This document shows positions 55,653-64,000 of a stretch of 64,000 bases of DNA, one piece after another (the first letter of the stretch is position 1; every line of letters starts with the position of its first letter). The DNA comes from Saprospiraceae bacterium (GTDB taxonomy: Bacteria > Bacteroidota > Bacteroidia > Chitinophagales > Saprospiraceae). The DNA is taken from contig JAHDIE010000013.1 of NCBI GenBank assembly GCA_020630955.1, positions 1 to 64,000 of the forward strand. Reading direction: 5' to 3'. The notes under the pieces are model-generated. The model saw only the letters and a program-made list of their open reading frames with translations. It was not told the origin of the DNA and ran no database searches. The translations under genes were made by a program, and so were the position numbers.

Positions 55653-57023
55653 CTATAAGTTCATCCTCCCAAAATATCCCCTGGCCTCTTTCATAACCTT
55701 TGGTGCTAAAATAATCGTACTGATCATTGTAGGAATTGCCATCAATGCAAAAAATCCATCAATAAGATTTAACATGATTTCCAAAGAGGTCACGGATGCA
55801 ATGACTATACTTAAAAGATAGATATATTGATAGTAGTGCTTCTTGTCAGCTCCAATTATAAATGACATACACTTACTTCCATAATATGAATAAGAAAAAA
55901 GTGAAGAAACAGAAAAAACCGCAACACATAATAAAAGAAGATATTTCCCAATACCTGGAATAGAATTATTAAAAGCATTGGCTGTAAGACTAACTCCATT
56001 ATCACCACTAGTCTCCCAAACGCCGGTGACAAGAATGACCAAAGCAGTTAATGTACATACAATTAATGTATCGATAGCAGGCCCTAACATGGCAACCAAA
56101 CCTTCTCGTATTGGCTCCTTTGTTTTCGCAGCACCATGGGCCATTGGAGCCGTACCTATCCCTGCTTCATTAGAAAAGGCTCCTCTTCTAATTCCTAACA
56201 ATATTAAGGCCCCGACCATTCCACCAAACATCGGCTCTCCTTTATAAAGCGAAGCTGAGAAAGCTTCTGTAAAAATCAAACCTAGATATTTTGGAACCTG
56301 ATCAATATGAAGAAATAAAATAATGATCACTGATAAAAAGTACAAGATCACCATAAAAGGAACCAACTTCGAAGCTGCTTTACTAATTCTAGAGATACCT
56401 CCTAGAACCACAACCGCCGTAAGGACCAATAATATAATGCCAATACTTAGATTTGAAACAAAGCTTTCTTCTATTCCATTAGGAATAAGTAATATATCTG
56501 TAACAGCTTGTGTTAGTTGATTAACATTGAAAACAGGCAGAGCCCCTACAAGACCAGCAATACTAAAAAATATAGCAAGTGGTTTCCACACCTCCCCCAA
56601 ACCTTCTGTAATAAAGTACATGGGACCCCCTTGAATCTCTCCATTGCTGTCTTTCCCTCGATATAGAATTGCTAAAGAACAGGTAAAAAACTTAGTCGAC
56701 ATTCCTATAATTCCACTAACCCACATCCAAAATATAGCGCCTGGACCTCCAAGTGTGATGGCAACCGCAACACCTGCTACATTGCCCATACCGATGGTCG
56801 ATGATAGAGCCGTTGTCAATGCTTCAAAATGATTGATCTGTCCTGGATCATTTGGATCGTCGTATTTGCCTTTCAACACTTTCAAAGCATGTCCCAAATA
56901 CCTAAATGGTATAAACCTAGAAACAAATAACAAATAAAGTCCACCACCAATTAATAGAATCAGTAAAGGCATTCCCCATACAAAACTGGCAAATTCAGCT
57001 ACCAACTTATTTACTGATTCCAT
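55653..57023 (-). CDS. Alanine/glycine:cation symporter (AGCS family)
   Basis: 456 aa, about 10-11 TM helices. Family blocks are TTALSSTIGMGNVAGVAVAITLGGPGAIFWMWVSGIIGMSTKF and RRGAFSNEAGIGTAPMAHGAAKT. Imports small amino acids with Na+ or H+. It is preceded by the WecF-like gene on the same strand with a 45-bp gap and could be co-transcribed with it. Confidence 0.95.
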   Translation of the reverse strand: MESVNKLVAEFASFVWGMPLLILLIGGGLYLLFVSRFIPFRYLGHALKVLKGKYDDPNDPGQINHFEALTTALSSTIGMGNVAGVAVAITLGGPGAIFWMWVSGIIGMSTKFFTCSLAILYRGKDSNGEIQGGPMYFITEGLGEVWKPLAIFFSIAGLVGALPVFNVNQLTQAVTDILLIPNGIEESFVSNLSIGIILLVLTAVVVLGGISRISKAASKLVPFMVILYFLSVIIILFLHIDQVPKYLGLIFTEAFSASLYKGEPMFGGMVGALILLGIRRGAFSNEAGIGTAPMAHGAAKTKEPIREGLVAMLGPAIDTLIVCTLTALVILVTGVWETSGDNGVSLTANAFNNSIPGIGKYLLLLCVAVFSVSSLFSYSYYGSKCMSFIIGADKKHYYQYIYLLSIVIASVTSLEIMLNLIDGFFALMAIPTMISTIILAPKVMKEARGYFGRMNL

Positions 57024-57068
57024 ATTATGTTTTTACTAATTCTAAAATACTAAGTCAAATGTTAACTC

Positions 57069-58145
57069 TCAATCTTCCAAAATTTTTTTCCAACGTAGAG
57101 TATCTGATTTTGAAGACAGGATTTTCTTCAATGCCTTCCTCTGTTGTTCCACCTCATTTGGTTTCAAAAAGATTATTTCTTCTTTCCCCACTGTGTCCAA
57201 AGATGTTATAGCTAACCCCCACCTTTGTAAAATACTTTTCAATGGGTTACCATCCCACAAAAATGCTTTTTTACCAGCAAATAAAAGTGGAATAATCGTA
57301 CCCACACCTTGTTGTCTTAAATGACCATAGACTACAAAACTCACTTCTTGCATCATCTCAAAAAACACCGTTGGAGCCATGTATTTTTCAATCAAAACAA
57401 TATTTGCTTTGGATTTTTGCTTAGCATGATTCAACGCTTCAAAATACTCTGGTTTTGCTCCAGCAATAGGAATTATAATTTTTTGCTGAGGTTGTACTAC
57501 TGACTCTAACTTGTCCAAAGTATCAAGATGATTATTCATCGGATCATCTGAGTTTCCTAATAAGATTGTACCATTCCCTTGATTGATAGGAGGTAAATTC
57601 AATTCTTCGATATTAAAATAATATTCCCATGGCAGAAACTTCATCCGATGACCGAGTTCCATTTGCGTAAGCTTAAATTCCTCCTCATATCCTACGAAAT
57701 AATCCAGATGTGGGAATATTTCCATAATATACTTCGAAGAAGGAAGTCCCAAAAATTGAATTATTCTAGAACGAAAACCTTTGTTCCTCCATGCAAATGA
57801 TTTCGATATAGGTAAGTAATATTTATCACTAAATTTTGGCAAACCATAGAAATCAGCTCCCCACATAATCCAATAACAGGGTTTCTTTTTAAGGCCGGTC
57901 TTGTGAAGAACATATGCGATCGAAGAACTTAAAAAATGAATGTAACATCGTGAAGGATTTATAGTGATCAAGTGTCTGTTTAACTTGATTAATGACATCT
58001 CTCTGTTACCATTTTTATCTTGAAAAAGAACGTCATTATGGGTACGAATACGCACAAAACAAATCTCGTCTGAACAAAGATTTGCCATTTTTTTTACAAT
58101 CCTATCTGTATAAAAAGGGGATTCTATGAGTAGATGCAATTGCAC
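57069..58145 (-). CDS. WecF-like N-acetylfucosaminyl-/fucosyltransferase family protein
   Basis: The track ORF begins at a TTG (58241). A GTG at 58145 gives VQLHLLIESPFYTDRIVKKMANL, the usual place for the family N-terminus, and 358 aa, close to the 359 aa of E. coli WecF as I remember it. Recognisable blocks are WIMWGADFYGL, GTILLGNSDDPMNNHLDTLDKL, IIPIAGAKPEYFEAL and VVYGHLRQQGVGTIIPLLFAGKKAFLWDGNPL. WecF transfers TDP-Fuc4NAc to lipid-linked sugar in enterobacterial common antigen synthesis. No other wec genes lie here, so donor and acceptor are unknown. Confidence 0.78.
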   Translation of the reverse strand: MQLHLLIESPFYTDRIVKKMANLCSDEICFVRIRTHNDVLFQDKNGNREMSLIKLNRHLITINPSRCYIHFLSSSIAYVLHKTGLKKKPCYWIMWGADFYGLPKFSDKYYLPISKSFAWRNKGFRSRIIQFLGLPSSKYIMEIFPHLDYFVGYEEEFKLTQMELGHRMKFLPWEYYFNIEELNLPPINQGNGTILLGNSDDPMNNHLDTLDKLESVVQPQQKIIIPIAGAKPEYFEALNHAKQKSKANIVLIEKYMAPTVFFEMMQEVSFVVYGHLRQQGVGTIIPLLFAGKKAFLWDGNPLKSILQRWGLAITSLDTVGKEEIIFLKPNEVEQQRKALKKILSSKSDTLRWKKILED

Positions 58146-58259
58146 AATGCAATATAATACAGTCTCACTAGAATATTGCTGACATTTTAACGAATAAGAT
58201 AAACTATTACTCCAGTAATATAAGTTGATATTTAATTTCAATTGGTTAATTTTGGACTT

Positions 58260-60857
58260 ATGAGAATCTTTGGCTGTTTACTCTTATTTCTATTGGCATT
58301 TTCTTGCAAGCCTAAGCAGGTTATTGTACAAGAACCAATTGACATGAGAAATCTCGACACCTTGGTCGTTTCTGCCAAAGCTATTCCGAAAAAGGATGAA
58401 GTTGTTATACCAGATACATTGCCAATATACAATGGCACCTATGAAAGGGTTCACGATCTACTTCATACCAAATTAGAGCTTGCATTTGATTGGGAAAAGG
58501 AACATGTTCTTGCTAAAGCCACACTGGATCTGTCACCTATCTTTTATGTTTCTGATAGACTAGAATTAGATGCTGTTGGTTTTGATATTCATTCCATATC
58601 AGAAGGCAATGGCCGCCCTCTTAAATATAATTACGACAGTACAAAAATCGATATCAAATTAGACAGGCCCTACCGGCGGGGAGAAAAATATAAAGTGATT
58701 ATTGATTATACCGCAAAACCATCTGAAAATGAAGATAGCGGTAGTGCTGCAATCACCAGTAATAAAGGACTATTTTTTATCAACCCGCAAAATGATAATA
58801 TTTATAAGCCTCAGCAAATTTGGACACAAGGCGAAACCGAAAATAACTCAAAATGGTTTCCAACCATAGACAAACCAAATGAAAGATGTAGCCAAGAAAT
58901 ATTTATTACAGTTGAAGATCGATTTGAGACCTTATCCAATGGAAAATTAATAAGTTCAACAAACAACCAAAATGGCACCAGGACCGATTATTGGAAACAA
59001 GATAAAACACATACACCCTACTTATTCATGATGGCCATTGGTGAATATGCTGTTGTTCAAGATAATTGGCAAGACTTAGATGTTAATTATTATGTAGAAC
59101 CAGAATATGAAGCTGACGCAAAAATGATATTTAATCATACACCGGAGATGCTTGAATTTTTCTCAGACATTTTAGATTATAAATACCCCTGGGACAAATA
59201 CAGCCAAGTTGTTGTGCGTGACTTTGTATCTGGAGCTATGGAGAACACTTCAGCTTCGGTTTATGGAGACTTTGTTCAGAAAACCACCGAAGAACTTATA
59301 GACAACCACAATGATAACATTGTTGCTCATGAATTATTCCATCATTGGTTCGGTGATTTGGTTACTTGTGAAAACTGGGCTAATCTAACGCTAAACGAAG
59401 GCTTTGCTAACTATAGTGAATACCTTTGGCAGGAGCATAAATATGGTCTCAGTGCTGCAGAACATCATCGTCAAGATGAAATGAAAACATATTTTGATGC
59501 TGCATTAAACAACACCCACCCGCTCATACATTATGGTTATGAAGACAAAGAGGATATGTTCGATGCACACAGTTACAATAAAGGTGGCTTGGTATTGCAT
59601 ATGCTTAGAAAGCTTGTGGGAGATGAGGCATTTTTTGATTCCCTAAGCAAGTATTTAAAAGACAATGAGTACTCTAGCGTAGAAGCTGATGCTCTTAGAT
59701 TTGCTTTCGAAGAAGTTACCGCTAAAGATCTAAGGTGGTTCTTTGATCAATGGTACTTTACAGAAGGGCACCCAATTCTTGATATCGACTATGATTTTGA
59801 CTTTAAGTCAAACATCTTGACCATAAATGTAGATCAAATTCAAGAAGAATCAGATCATAAATACATCTACATACTTCCTGTAGATGCTGCCATTTACTAT
59901 AAAGATGGGAGAGTAGAAAAATTTCCACTCGAGATCAACAAAAGAAAACAAAAATTTATCCTACAATTAAAAGAAGAACCTGCGGTCAGCATATTGGATG
60001 GAAATAGATATTTATTAGCTGAAACCAAAGAAGTATTTTCTACTGCACAACTAAAATATTTATTTGAGCTTTCTCCTCATTTTATAGACAAAAAACTTGC
60101 CCTCACCAAGCTTAGAAATAATGATCGTGCTAAAGATGTTTTTAAAAAAGCACTGGACGAACCCTATCATGAATTTAGAAAATTAGGTCTTTCTTACCGA
60201 TACATGGATTTTGATACAGAAAAAATCAAAAGCATGGCAATGCAAGACAAAAACTCGAGAGTAAGAAAAGATGCCCTTCGCCTTCTTTCAAAAAAAGCAC
60301 CAGAGGTCGCCTTTGAAGCAGCAACATCCATATTGGACAAAGAACAAGCAGTCCCAGTTCTTTCTCAAGCCATTAAAATTGTACATTCCCAAAATGAAAA
60401 ACTTGGTTTGGAAATAGCTGAAACTATGTACAAAAAGTACAAGAAATCAATGGCAATAACACTGCTAGATCTCTTTTCTAAAGGTTCCGATCCTCAATAT
60501 TTACCTTACCTTAATGAGGCTCTTGTCGCCGCAGACATTTATAAATTCTTTCCTATTTCGACTTATCATTTTGATCTTGCAAGCAAATGCAATCCAGAAA
60601 ACATGCTTGTTGCAGCAAGCACACTCAAAAAAATTGCTACAAAAAAAGAGGAAAATAGTTACAAAAAATATGTCTCAACAAGCAACATCATTAAACTCAA
60701 AGAAAATTTAGTTGCTCAACTTCAAGAAATACCTGAAGGTGATTCAAAAGAGCTAACTTCTACCATTGACAAACTCAACAAAATGGTCGAAGAAATCATT
60801 CAAAAAGAGGAGGATGAGGAATTAATTATAAAATATAGAACCAATCTAGGTACTTAA
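58260..60857 (+). CDS. M1-family aminopeptidase, lipoprotein
   Basis: 865 aa from ATG 58260, which gives a lipobox (LLAFSCKP, C16); the track start is six codons upstream. Substrate-binding GAMENT is at 325-330. The zinc site HELFHHW has H357, E358 and H361, with the third ligand E380 in NEGFAN. The C-terminal half has helical HEAT-like repeats. It removes N-terminal residues from peptides, probably at the cell envelope. It is close to the S46 peptidase and the POT transporter. Confidence 0.94.
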   Translation: MRIFGCLLLFLLAFSCKPKQVIVQEPIDMRNLDTLVVSAKAIPKKDEVVIPDTLPIYNGTYERVHDLLHTKLELAFDWEKEHVLAKATLDLSPIFYVSDRLELDAVGFDIHSISEGNGRPLKYNYDSTKIDIKLDRPYRRGEKYKVIIDYTAKPSENEDSGSAAITSNKGLFFINPQNDNIYKPQQIWTQGETENNSKWFPTIDKPNERCSQEIFITVEDRFETLSNGKLISSTNNQNGTRTDYWKQDKTHTPYLFMMAIGEYAVVQDNWQDLDVNYYVEPEYEADAKMIFNHTPEMLEFFSDILDYKYPWDKYSQVVVRDFVSGAMENTSASVYGDFVQKTTEELIDNHNDNIVAHELFHHWFGDLVTCENWANLTLNEGFANYSEYLWQEHKYGLSAAEHHRQDEMKTYFDAALNNTHPLIHYGYEDKEDMFDAHSYNKGGLVLHMLRKLVGDEAFFDSLSKYLKDNEYSSVEADALRFAFEEVTAKDLRWFFDQWYFTEGHPILDIDYDFDFKSNILTINVDQIQEESDHKYIYILPVDAAIYYKDGRVEKFPLEINKRKQKFILQLKEEPAVSILDGNRYLLAETKEVFSTAQLKYLFELSPHFIDKKLALTKLRNNDRAKDVFKKALDEPYHEFRKLGLSYRYMDFDTEKIKSMAMQDKNSRVRKDALRLLSKKAPEVAFEAATSILDKEQAVPVLSQAIKIVHSQNEKLGLEIAETMYKKYKKSMAITLLDLFSKGSDPQYLPYLNEALVAADIYKFFPISTYHFDLASKCNPENMLVAASTLKKIATKKEENSYKKYVSTSNIIKLKENLVAQLQEIPEGDSKELTSTIDKLNKMVEEIIQKEEDEELIIKYRTNLGT

Positions 60858-60888
60858 CACTTTATACTTCAAGTATTATTGACTTTTT

Positions 60889-60914
60889 AGTTATAAAAGA
60901 CGAATTTTATAACT
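60889..60914. other. Hairpin agttataaaa / ttttataact between M1 peptidase and DUF4175 genes
   Basis: A perfect 10-bp inverted repeat with a 6-nt loop, 32 nt past the M1 stop codon. It lacks a T-run on either side, so it may be a weak terminator or mRNA-end element. Confidence 0.4.
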
Positions 60915-60982
60915 TCTTGATAGGTCTACTTAAGGCCTAAATTAGAAATTGGGTATTTTCCACAAAGCACTTAAGGAATATA

Positions 60983-63900
60983 ATGGAGAAAATGAGTAGT
61001 TATGATTTGTTGATTCAGAAACTTGATCAATTCATCAGAAAGTTTTATTTAAATCAACTAATTAGAGGAACCCTTTACAGCATAGGAATCATTCTCGGCC
61101 TATTTTTAGCTTTTAGTTTATTAGAACATTATTTTTATTTTGATAAAGGAATTCGTAAGCTATTCTATTATAGTTTCATTGGTGTATCGCTTGCCTCCTT
61201 TAGTTACCTCGTATTAATCCCTCTTCTCAAATACTTTCGATTAGGTCAAGTTATTAGCCATGAACAAGCAGCAAGTATAATTGGCAACCATTTTGGAGAT
61301 GTCAAAGATCGCTTACTCAATATTCTACAACTAAAGCAACAAAGTACACATGTTGCCGATAATTCATTGATTGTTGCTAGTATCAATCAAAAATCGGAAA
61401 AAATAAAGCCTATTCCCTTCAGATCAGCCATCGATCTAAAGAAAAACAAAAAATATCTTAAATACGCACTACCTCCATTTTTACTTTTATTATTAATTAT
61501 AACAACTGCGCCAAGCCTTATTAAAGATAGCACACACCGTTTAATAAATAATGATATTGAATTCGAAAGAGCTGCGCCATTTCATTTCAACTTAATTAAC
61601 AAAGACTTAACTGTTATACAATATCAAGATTACACGCTAGATATTGATGTTTCAGGAGAAGCAATACCCAATGATGCTTATATAAGATTTGGAGACTTTC
61701 AATACAGATTGAATAAGATCGCTCCAGGCAAATTTCAATATGTATTCAACAAGGTTCAAAAAGATATCGATTTTGAAGTCTATGCTGGGTCTGTTTCTTC
61801 TAGAACAAATACCTTAAAGGTGCTACCAAAGCCAAACCTTTCTGGGTTTACCTTGAAGATGGATTACCCATCTTACATTAATAGAAAAGATGAAGCAGTT
61901 AGCAATATTGGAGATATGGTGGTTCCTTTAGGAACCAAACTTACTTGGAATTTCGACACAAAAAATACAGACAAAATTCAACTGAATTTTCAGAACAGCA
62001 AAATATCAAAACAAGCAGAAAGACAATCACCAGATAGATTTAGATTTTACAAGCAAATCTTTAAAGATGATGTTTACAAAGTTTATTATTCCAATGAACT
62101 GATCCCAATTCCTGATTCTGTAAGTTATAGTCTAAGAGTAATTCCTGACAACTACCCAACAATCAATGTTGAAAAATTTCAAGACAGTCTTGACAATGAA
62201 TTGATATACTTTATTGGAAATGCTTCCGATGATTATGGTCTTAGCTCTTTGACTTTTAATTATACATTAAAGGACAAGAATGGTTTGACCAAAAAATCAG
62301 AGAGTCAGGTTCTACTGCAACCTAAAGATAGAAATGTTCAATATGACCACTCCCTTGATATTAGAGAGTTTGACCTTAAACCTGGCGATCAATTAAGTTA
62401 TTATTTTGAAACAAAAGACAATGATGCCATCAATGGAAGCAAAGCTGCTAAAACAGCCATCATGAATTTTGAAAAGCCTACTTTGGAAGAGTTTGTCGAA
62501 CAAGAAGATGAAAACGAAGAAGACATTACCAAGACCTTAGAAGAGTCCTTAAAAGAGTCCAAGAAGATTCAAGAAGACTTAAAAAAGCTTAGAGAAAAAT
62601 TATTGCAGAAGAAAGAAATGAGTTTTCAAGAGCAACAAGAAATGGAAAAGCTTTTGGAACGACAAAAAGAACTCGAAGAAAATCTTAAAAAGGCAAAAGA
62701 AAAATTTGAAGAAAATCTAGAAAACCAAGATGAGTTTTCTGAAAGAGAAGAAGAAATTCTTGAGAAGCAAGAAAAAATTCAAGAAATGTTCGAAGAAGTT
62801 CTTGATCAAGAAACGCAGGAATTAATGCAAAAAATTCAAGACCTAATGCAGGAATTGAACAAGGACATGATGATGGAGATGATGGAAGATATGGAGATGA
62901 GTGAAGATACCATGGAAAAAGAAATGGATAGACTTTTAGAATTATTCAAATCGCTAGAAGTCGAAAAAGAAATCAAGGACATGGTCGAAAAGCTCAATAA
63001 AATGGCCGAGAAGCAAGAAGAACTTGCTGAAAAAACAGAAAAAGAAGAAAAACCTAATGAGCAGTTACAAAAAGAACAGGAAGAGCTCAATAAGGAAATG
63101 GAAGAGGCAAAAAAGAAAATGGAGGAAATAGAAAAGAAGAATGAAGAATTGGACAAACCAAAAGATATAGGCGAAGACAATCAAGAGGAAATGGAGGATA
63201 TCCAACAAGATATGGACGATAGTGAAAAAGAAATTGAGAAAAAAGAAAATAAAAAAGCGGCAAAAAAACAGAAAAAGGCCGCTGACAAAATGAAGAAAAT
63301 GGCCGGTAATATGGAGATGAAAATGGCCAGTTGTAATGGAAAACAATCTCAAGAAGATATTGCTGCCTTACGTCAGCTTTTGGAGAATTTAGTAACCTTA
63401 TCCTTTGATCAAGAGGAACTTATAAGTGATATTTCTTCAACAGATAAGACCACGCCAAGATATGTCTCCCTAGTCCAGACACAATTTAAATTAAAGGATG
63501 ATTTTGGACTAATTAGGGATAGTTTAGAAGAATTAAGCAAGAGAGTTGATCAGATTGCCACTTTCGTAAATGAGAAAGTTGCAGAGATTGATGTAAATAT
63601 GGCAGAGTCTTTGGATGAATTAGAAGAGCGAAAGGTTCCTGAAGCTGAAGAGCATCAAAGAAGAACCATGAAAAATGTCAATGATCTTGCTCTAATGCTA
63701 AGTGAATCTATGCAACAAATGCAAGAACAAGCAGCAAGCTCAATGCCTGGCAATCAAATGTGTGATAAACCTGGTGGCAAAGGAGATGGTGGCAAAAAAG
63801 GAAATGTGCCCATGGATAAGATAACAGAAGGGCAAGATCAGCTCAATGAAGACATGAAGAAAATGGGTGAAAAGATGGGCAAAGACGGCCAAGGCAAAGG

Positions 63901-64000
63901 AGGAGATAAAGGTATGGCCAAAGAATTCGCGCAAGCAGCTGCAAGACAAGCAGCACTTAGAAAAGCTCTTGAAGACATCAAAAGAAGTCAACAAGAACAA
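60983..64000 (+). CDS. DUF4175-family membrane protein, partial (runs off the window)
   Basis: At least 1,006 codons open from ATG 60983 (MEKMSSYDLLIQKLDQFIRKF; a second ATG at 60992) to the last base. It is missing from the ORF track because its stop is outside the window. Two N-terminal TM helices (about 25-45, 60-80) and a third at about 165-183 are followed by beta-rich modules (about 200-490) and a long Glu/Lys/Met-rich coiled coil (about 500-800), then another helical part with a Gly/Lys-rich linker (PGGKGDGGKKG). Typical of DUF4175 proteins in Bacteroidota. Function unknown; a large envelope coiled coil is likely. AAGGA lies upstream as a possible ribosome-binding site. Confidence 0.88.
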   Translation, partial: MEKMSSYDLLIQKLDQFIRKFYLNQLIRGTLYSIGIILGLFLAFSLLEHYFYFDKGIRKLFYYSFIGVSLASFSYLVLIPLLKYFRLGQVISHEQAASIIGNHFGDVKDRLLNILQLKQQSTHVADNSLIVASINQKSEKIKPIPFRSAIDLKKNKKYLKYALPPFLLLLLIITTAPSLIKDSTHRLINNDIEFERAAPFHFNLINKDLTVIQYQDYTLDIDVSGEAIPNDAYIRFGDFQYRLNKIAPGKFQYVFNKVQKDIDFEVYAGSVSSRTNTLKVLPKPNLSGFTLKMDYPSYINRKDEAVSNIGDMVVPLGTKLTWNFDTKNTDKIQLNFQNSKISKQAERQSPDRFRFYKQIFKDDVYKVYYSNELIPIPDSVSYSLRVIPDNYPTINVEKFQDSLDNELIYFIGNASDDYGLSSLTFNYTLKDKNGLTKKSESQVLLQPKDRNVQYDHSLDIREFDLKPGDQLSYYFETKDNDAINGSKAAKTAIMNFEKPTLEEFVEQEDENEEDITKTLEESLKESKKIQEDLKKLREKLLQKKEMSFQEQQEMEKLLERQKELEENLKKAKEKFEENLENQDEFSEREEEILEKQEKIQEMFEEVLDQETQELMQKIQDLMQELNKDMMMEMMEDMEMSEDTMEKEMDRLLELFKSLEVEKEIKDMVEKLNKMAEKQEELAEKTEKEEKPNEQLQKEQEELNKEMEEAKKKMEEIEKKNEELDKPKDIGEDNQEEMEDIQQDMDDSEKEIEKKENKKAAKKQKKAADKMKKMAGNMEMKMASCNGKQSQEDIAALRQLLENLVTLSFDQEELISDISSTDKTTPRYVSLVQTQFKLKDDFGLIRDSLEELSKRVDQIATFVNEKVAEIDVNMAESLDELEERKVPEAEEHQRRTMKNVNDLALMLSESMQQMQEQAASSMPGNQMCDKPGGKGDGGKKGNVPMDKITEGQDQLNEDMKKMGEKMGKDGQGKGGDKGMAKEFAQAAARQAALRKALEDIKRSQQEQ

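Noticed and set aside
62836-63352. Minus-strand Ser/Phe-rich ORFs opposite the DUF4175 coiled coil
   Set aside because: Reverse complement of Glu/Lys/Met-rich codons naturally gives Ser/Phe/Leu-rich open frames.
1-64000. tRNA, rRNA, IS elements, integrase or attachment sites
   Set aside because: No transposase or integrase reading frame, no terminal inverted repeats around a gene, and no cloverleaf-like sequence was noticed. A dedicated tRNA scan would be needed to exclude tRNAs fully.

Overview
This window is an ordinary-density chromosomal segment of a low-GC member of the Bacteroidota. The best fit is the Saprospiria-type lineages, but that is inferred from gene content only. Four things support the phylum: two giant secreted proteins with Por-type (type IX secretion, T9SS) C-terminal sorting domains plus a PorV/PorQ-family barrel; phylum-typical families (DUF2851, DUF4293, DUF4175, RemB/Wzi-like barrel, BatB/BatC, S46 dipeptidyl-peptidase, choice-of-anchor B protein); several TAnnTTTG -7 promoter elements; and weak Shine-Dalgarno sequences. 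I found no rRNA, tRNA, CRISPR array, IS element or prophage.

Layout. 1-7.6 kb: a 2,488-aa repeat adhesin-like T9SS cargo on the minus strand, with 19 tandem units of about 105 aa. 7.8-13.1 kb: DUF2851 protein, LpxK (lipid A kinase), a Wzi/RemB-like outer-membrane barrel and a Wzz-like chain-length protein. 13.2-16.1 kb: cysC-cysD-cysN, making APS/PAPS. 16.1-21.0 kb: an unknown HTH protein, then galE, a Wzx-like flippase and a Wzy-like polymerase. Together 9-21 kb looks like a surface-polysaccharide neighbourhood with an embedded sulfate-activation operon. 21.1-26.2 kb: a second giant T9SS protein with P-domain, HYR-like modules, dockerin and cohesin-like regions.

26.5-35 kb: housekeeping and envelope genes: a Lon-N-domain protein, PorV-like barrel, thymidine kinase, rhomboid protease, MurQ, and a four-gene ExbB/(membrane protein)/ExbD/ExbD energy-transduction operon. 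35-41.4 kb: lipoprotein, BatB-BatC, a large FG-GAP/ASPIC-UnbV lipoprotein and a low-molecular-weight phosphatase. 41.4-45.8 kb: an AraC regulator, a small MerR-controlled module (METTL7/TMT1-like methyltransferase, membrane-anchored Cys-Cys protein and a three-cysteine MerR), HolA and an acyltransferase. 45.8-49.2 kb: ECF sigma factor, anti-sigma-like protein and Spy-like protein, then a TPR protein. 49.3-64 kb: nutrient acquisition and proteolysis: POT peptide transporter, choice-of-anchor B protein, YwaF-like membrane protein, S46 dipeptidyl-peptidase (DPP11-type residue), AGCS symporter, WecF-like glycosyltransferase, M1 aminopeptidase lipoprotein and a DUF4175 protein that runs off the window end and is missing from the ORF track.

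The two most interesting observations are: (1) in the 19-unit array, loss of the first cysteine of a unit is always accompanied by loss of the third cysteine in the next unit, suggesting a disulfide staple between neighbouring repeats; (2) a divergent MerR module with a textbook 22-bp dyad placed between a TTGACC box and a Bacteroidota TATCTTTG box, controlling a thiol-methyltransferase-like enzyme and a CC-motif protein.
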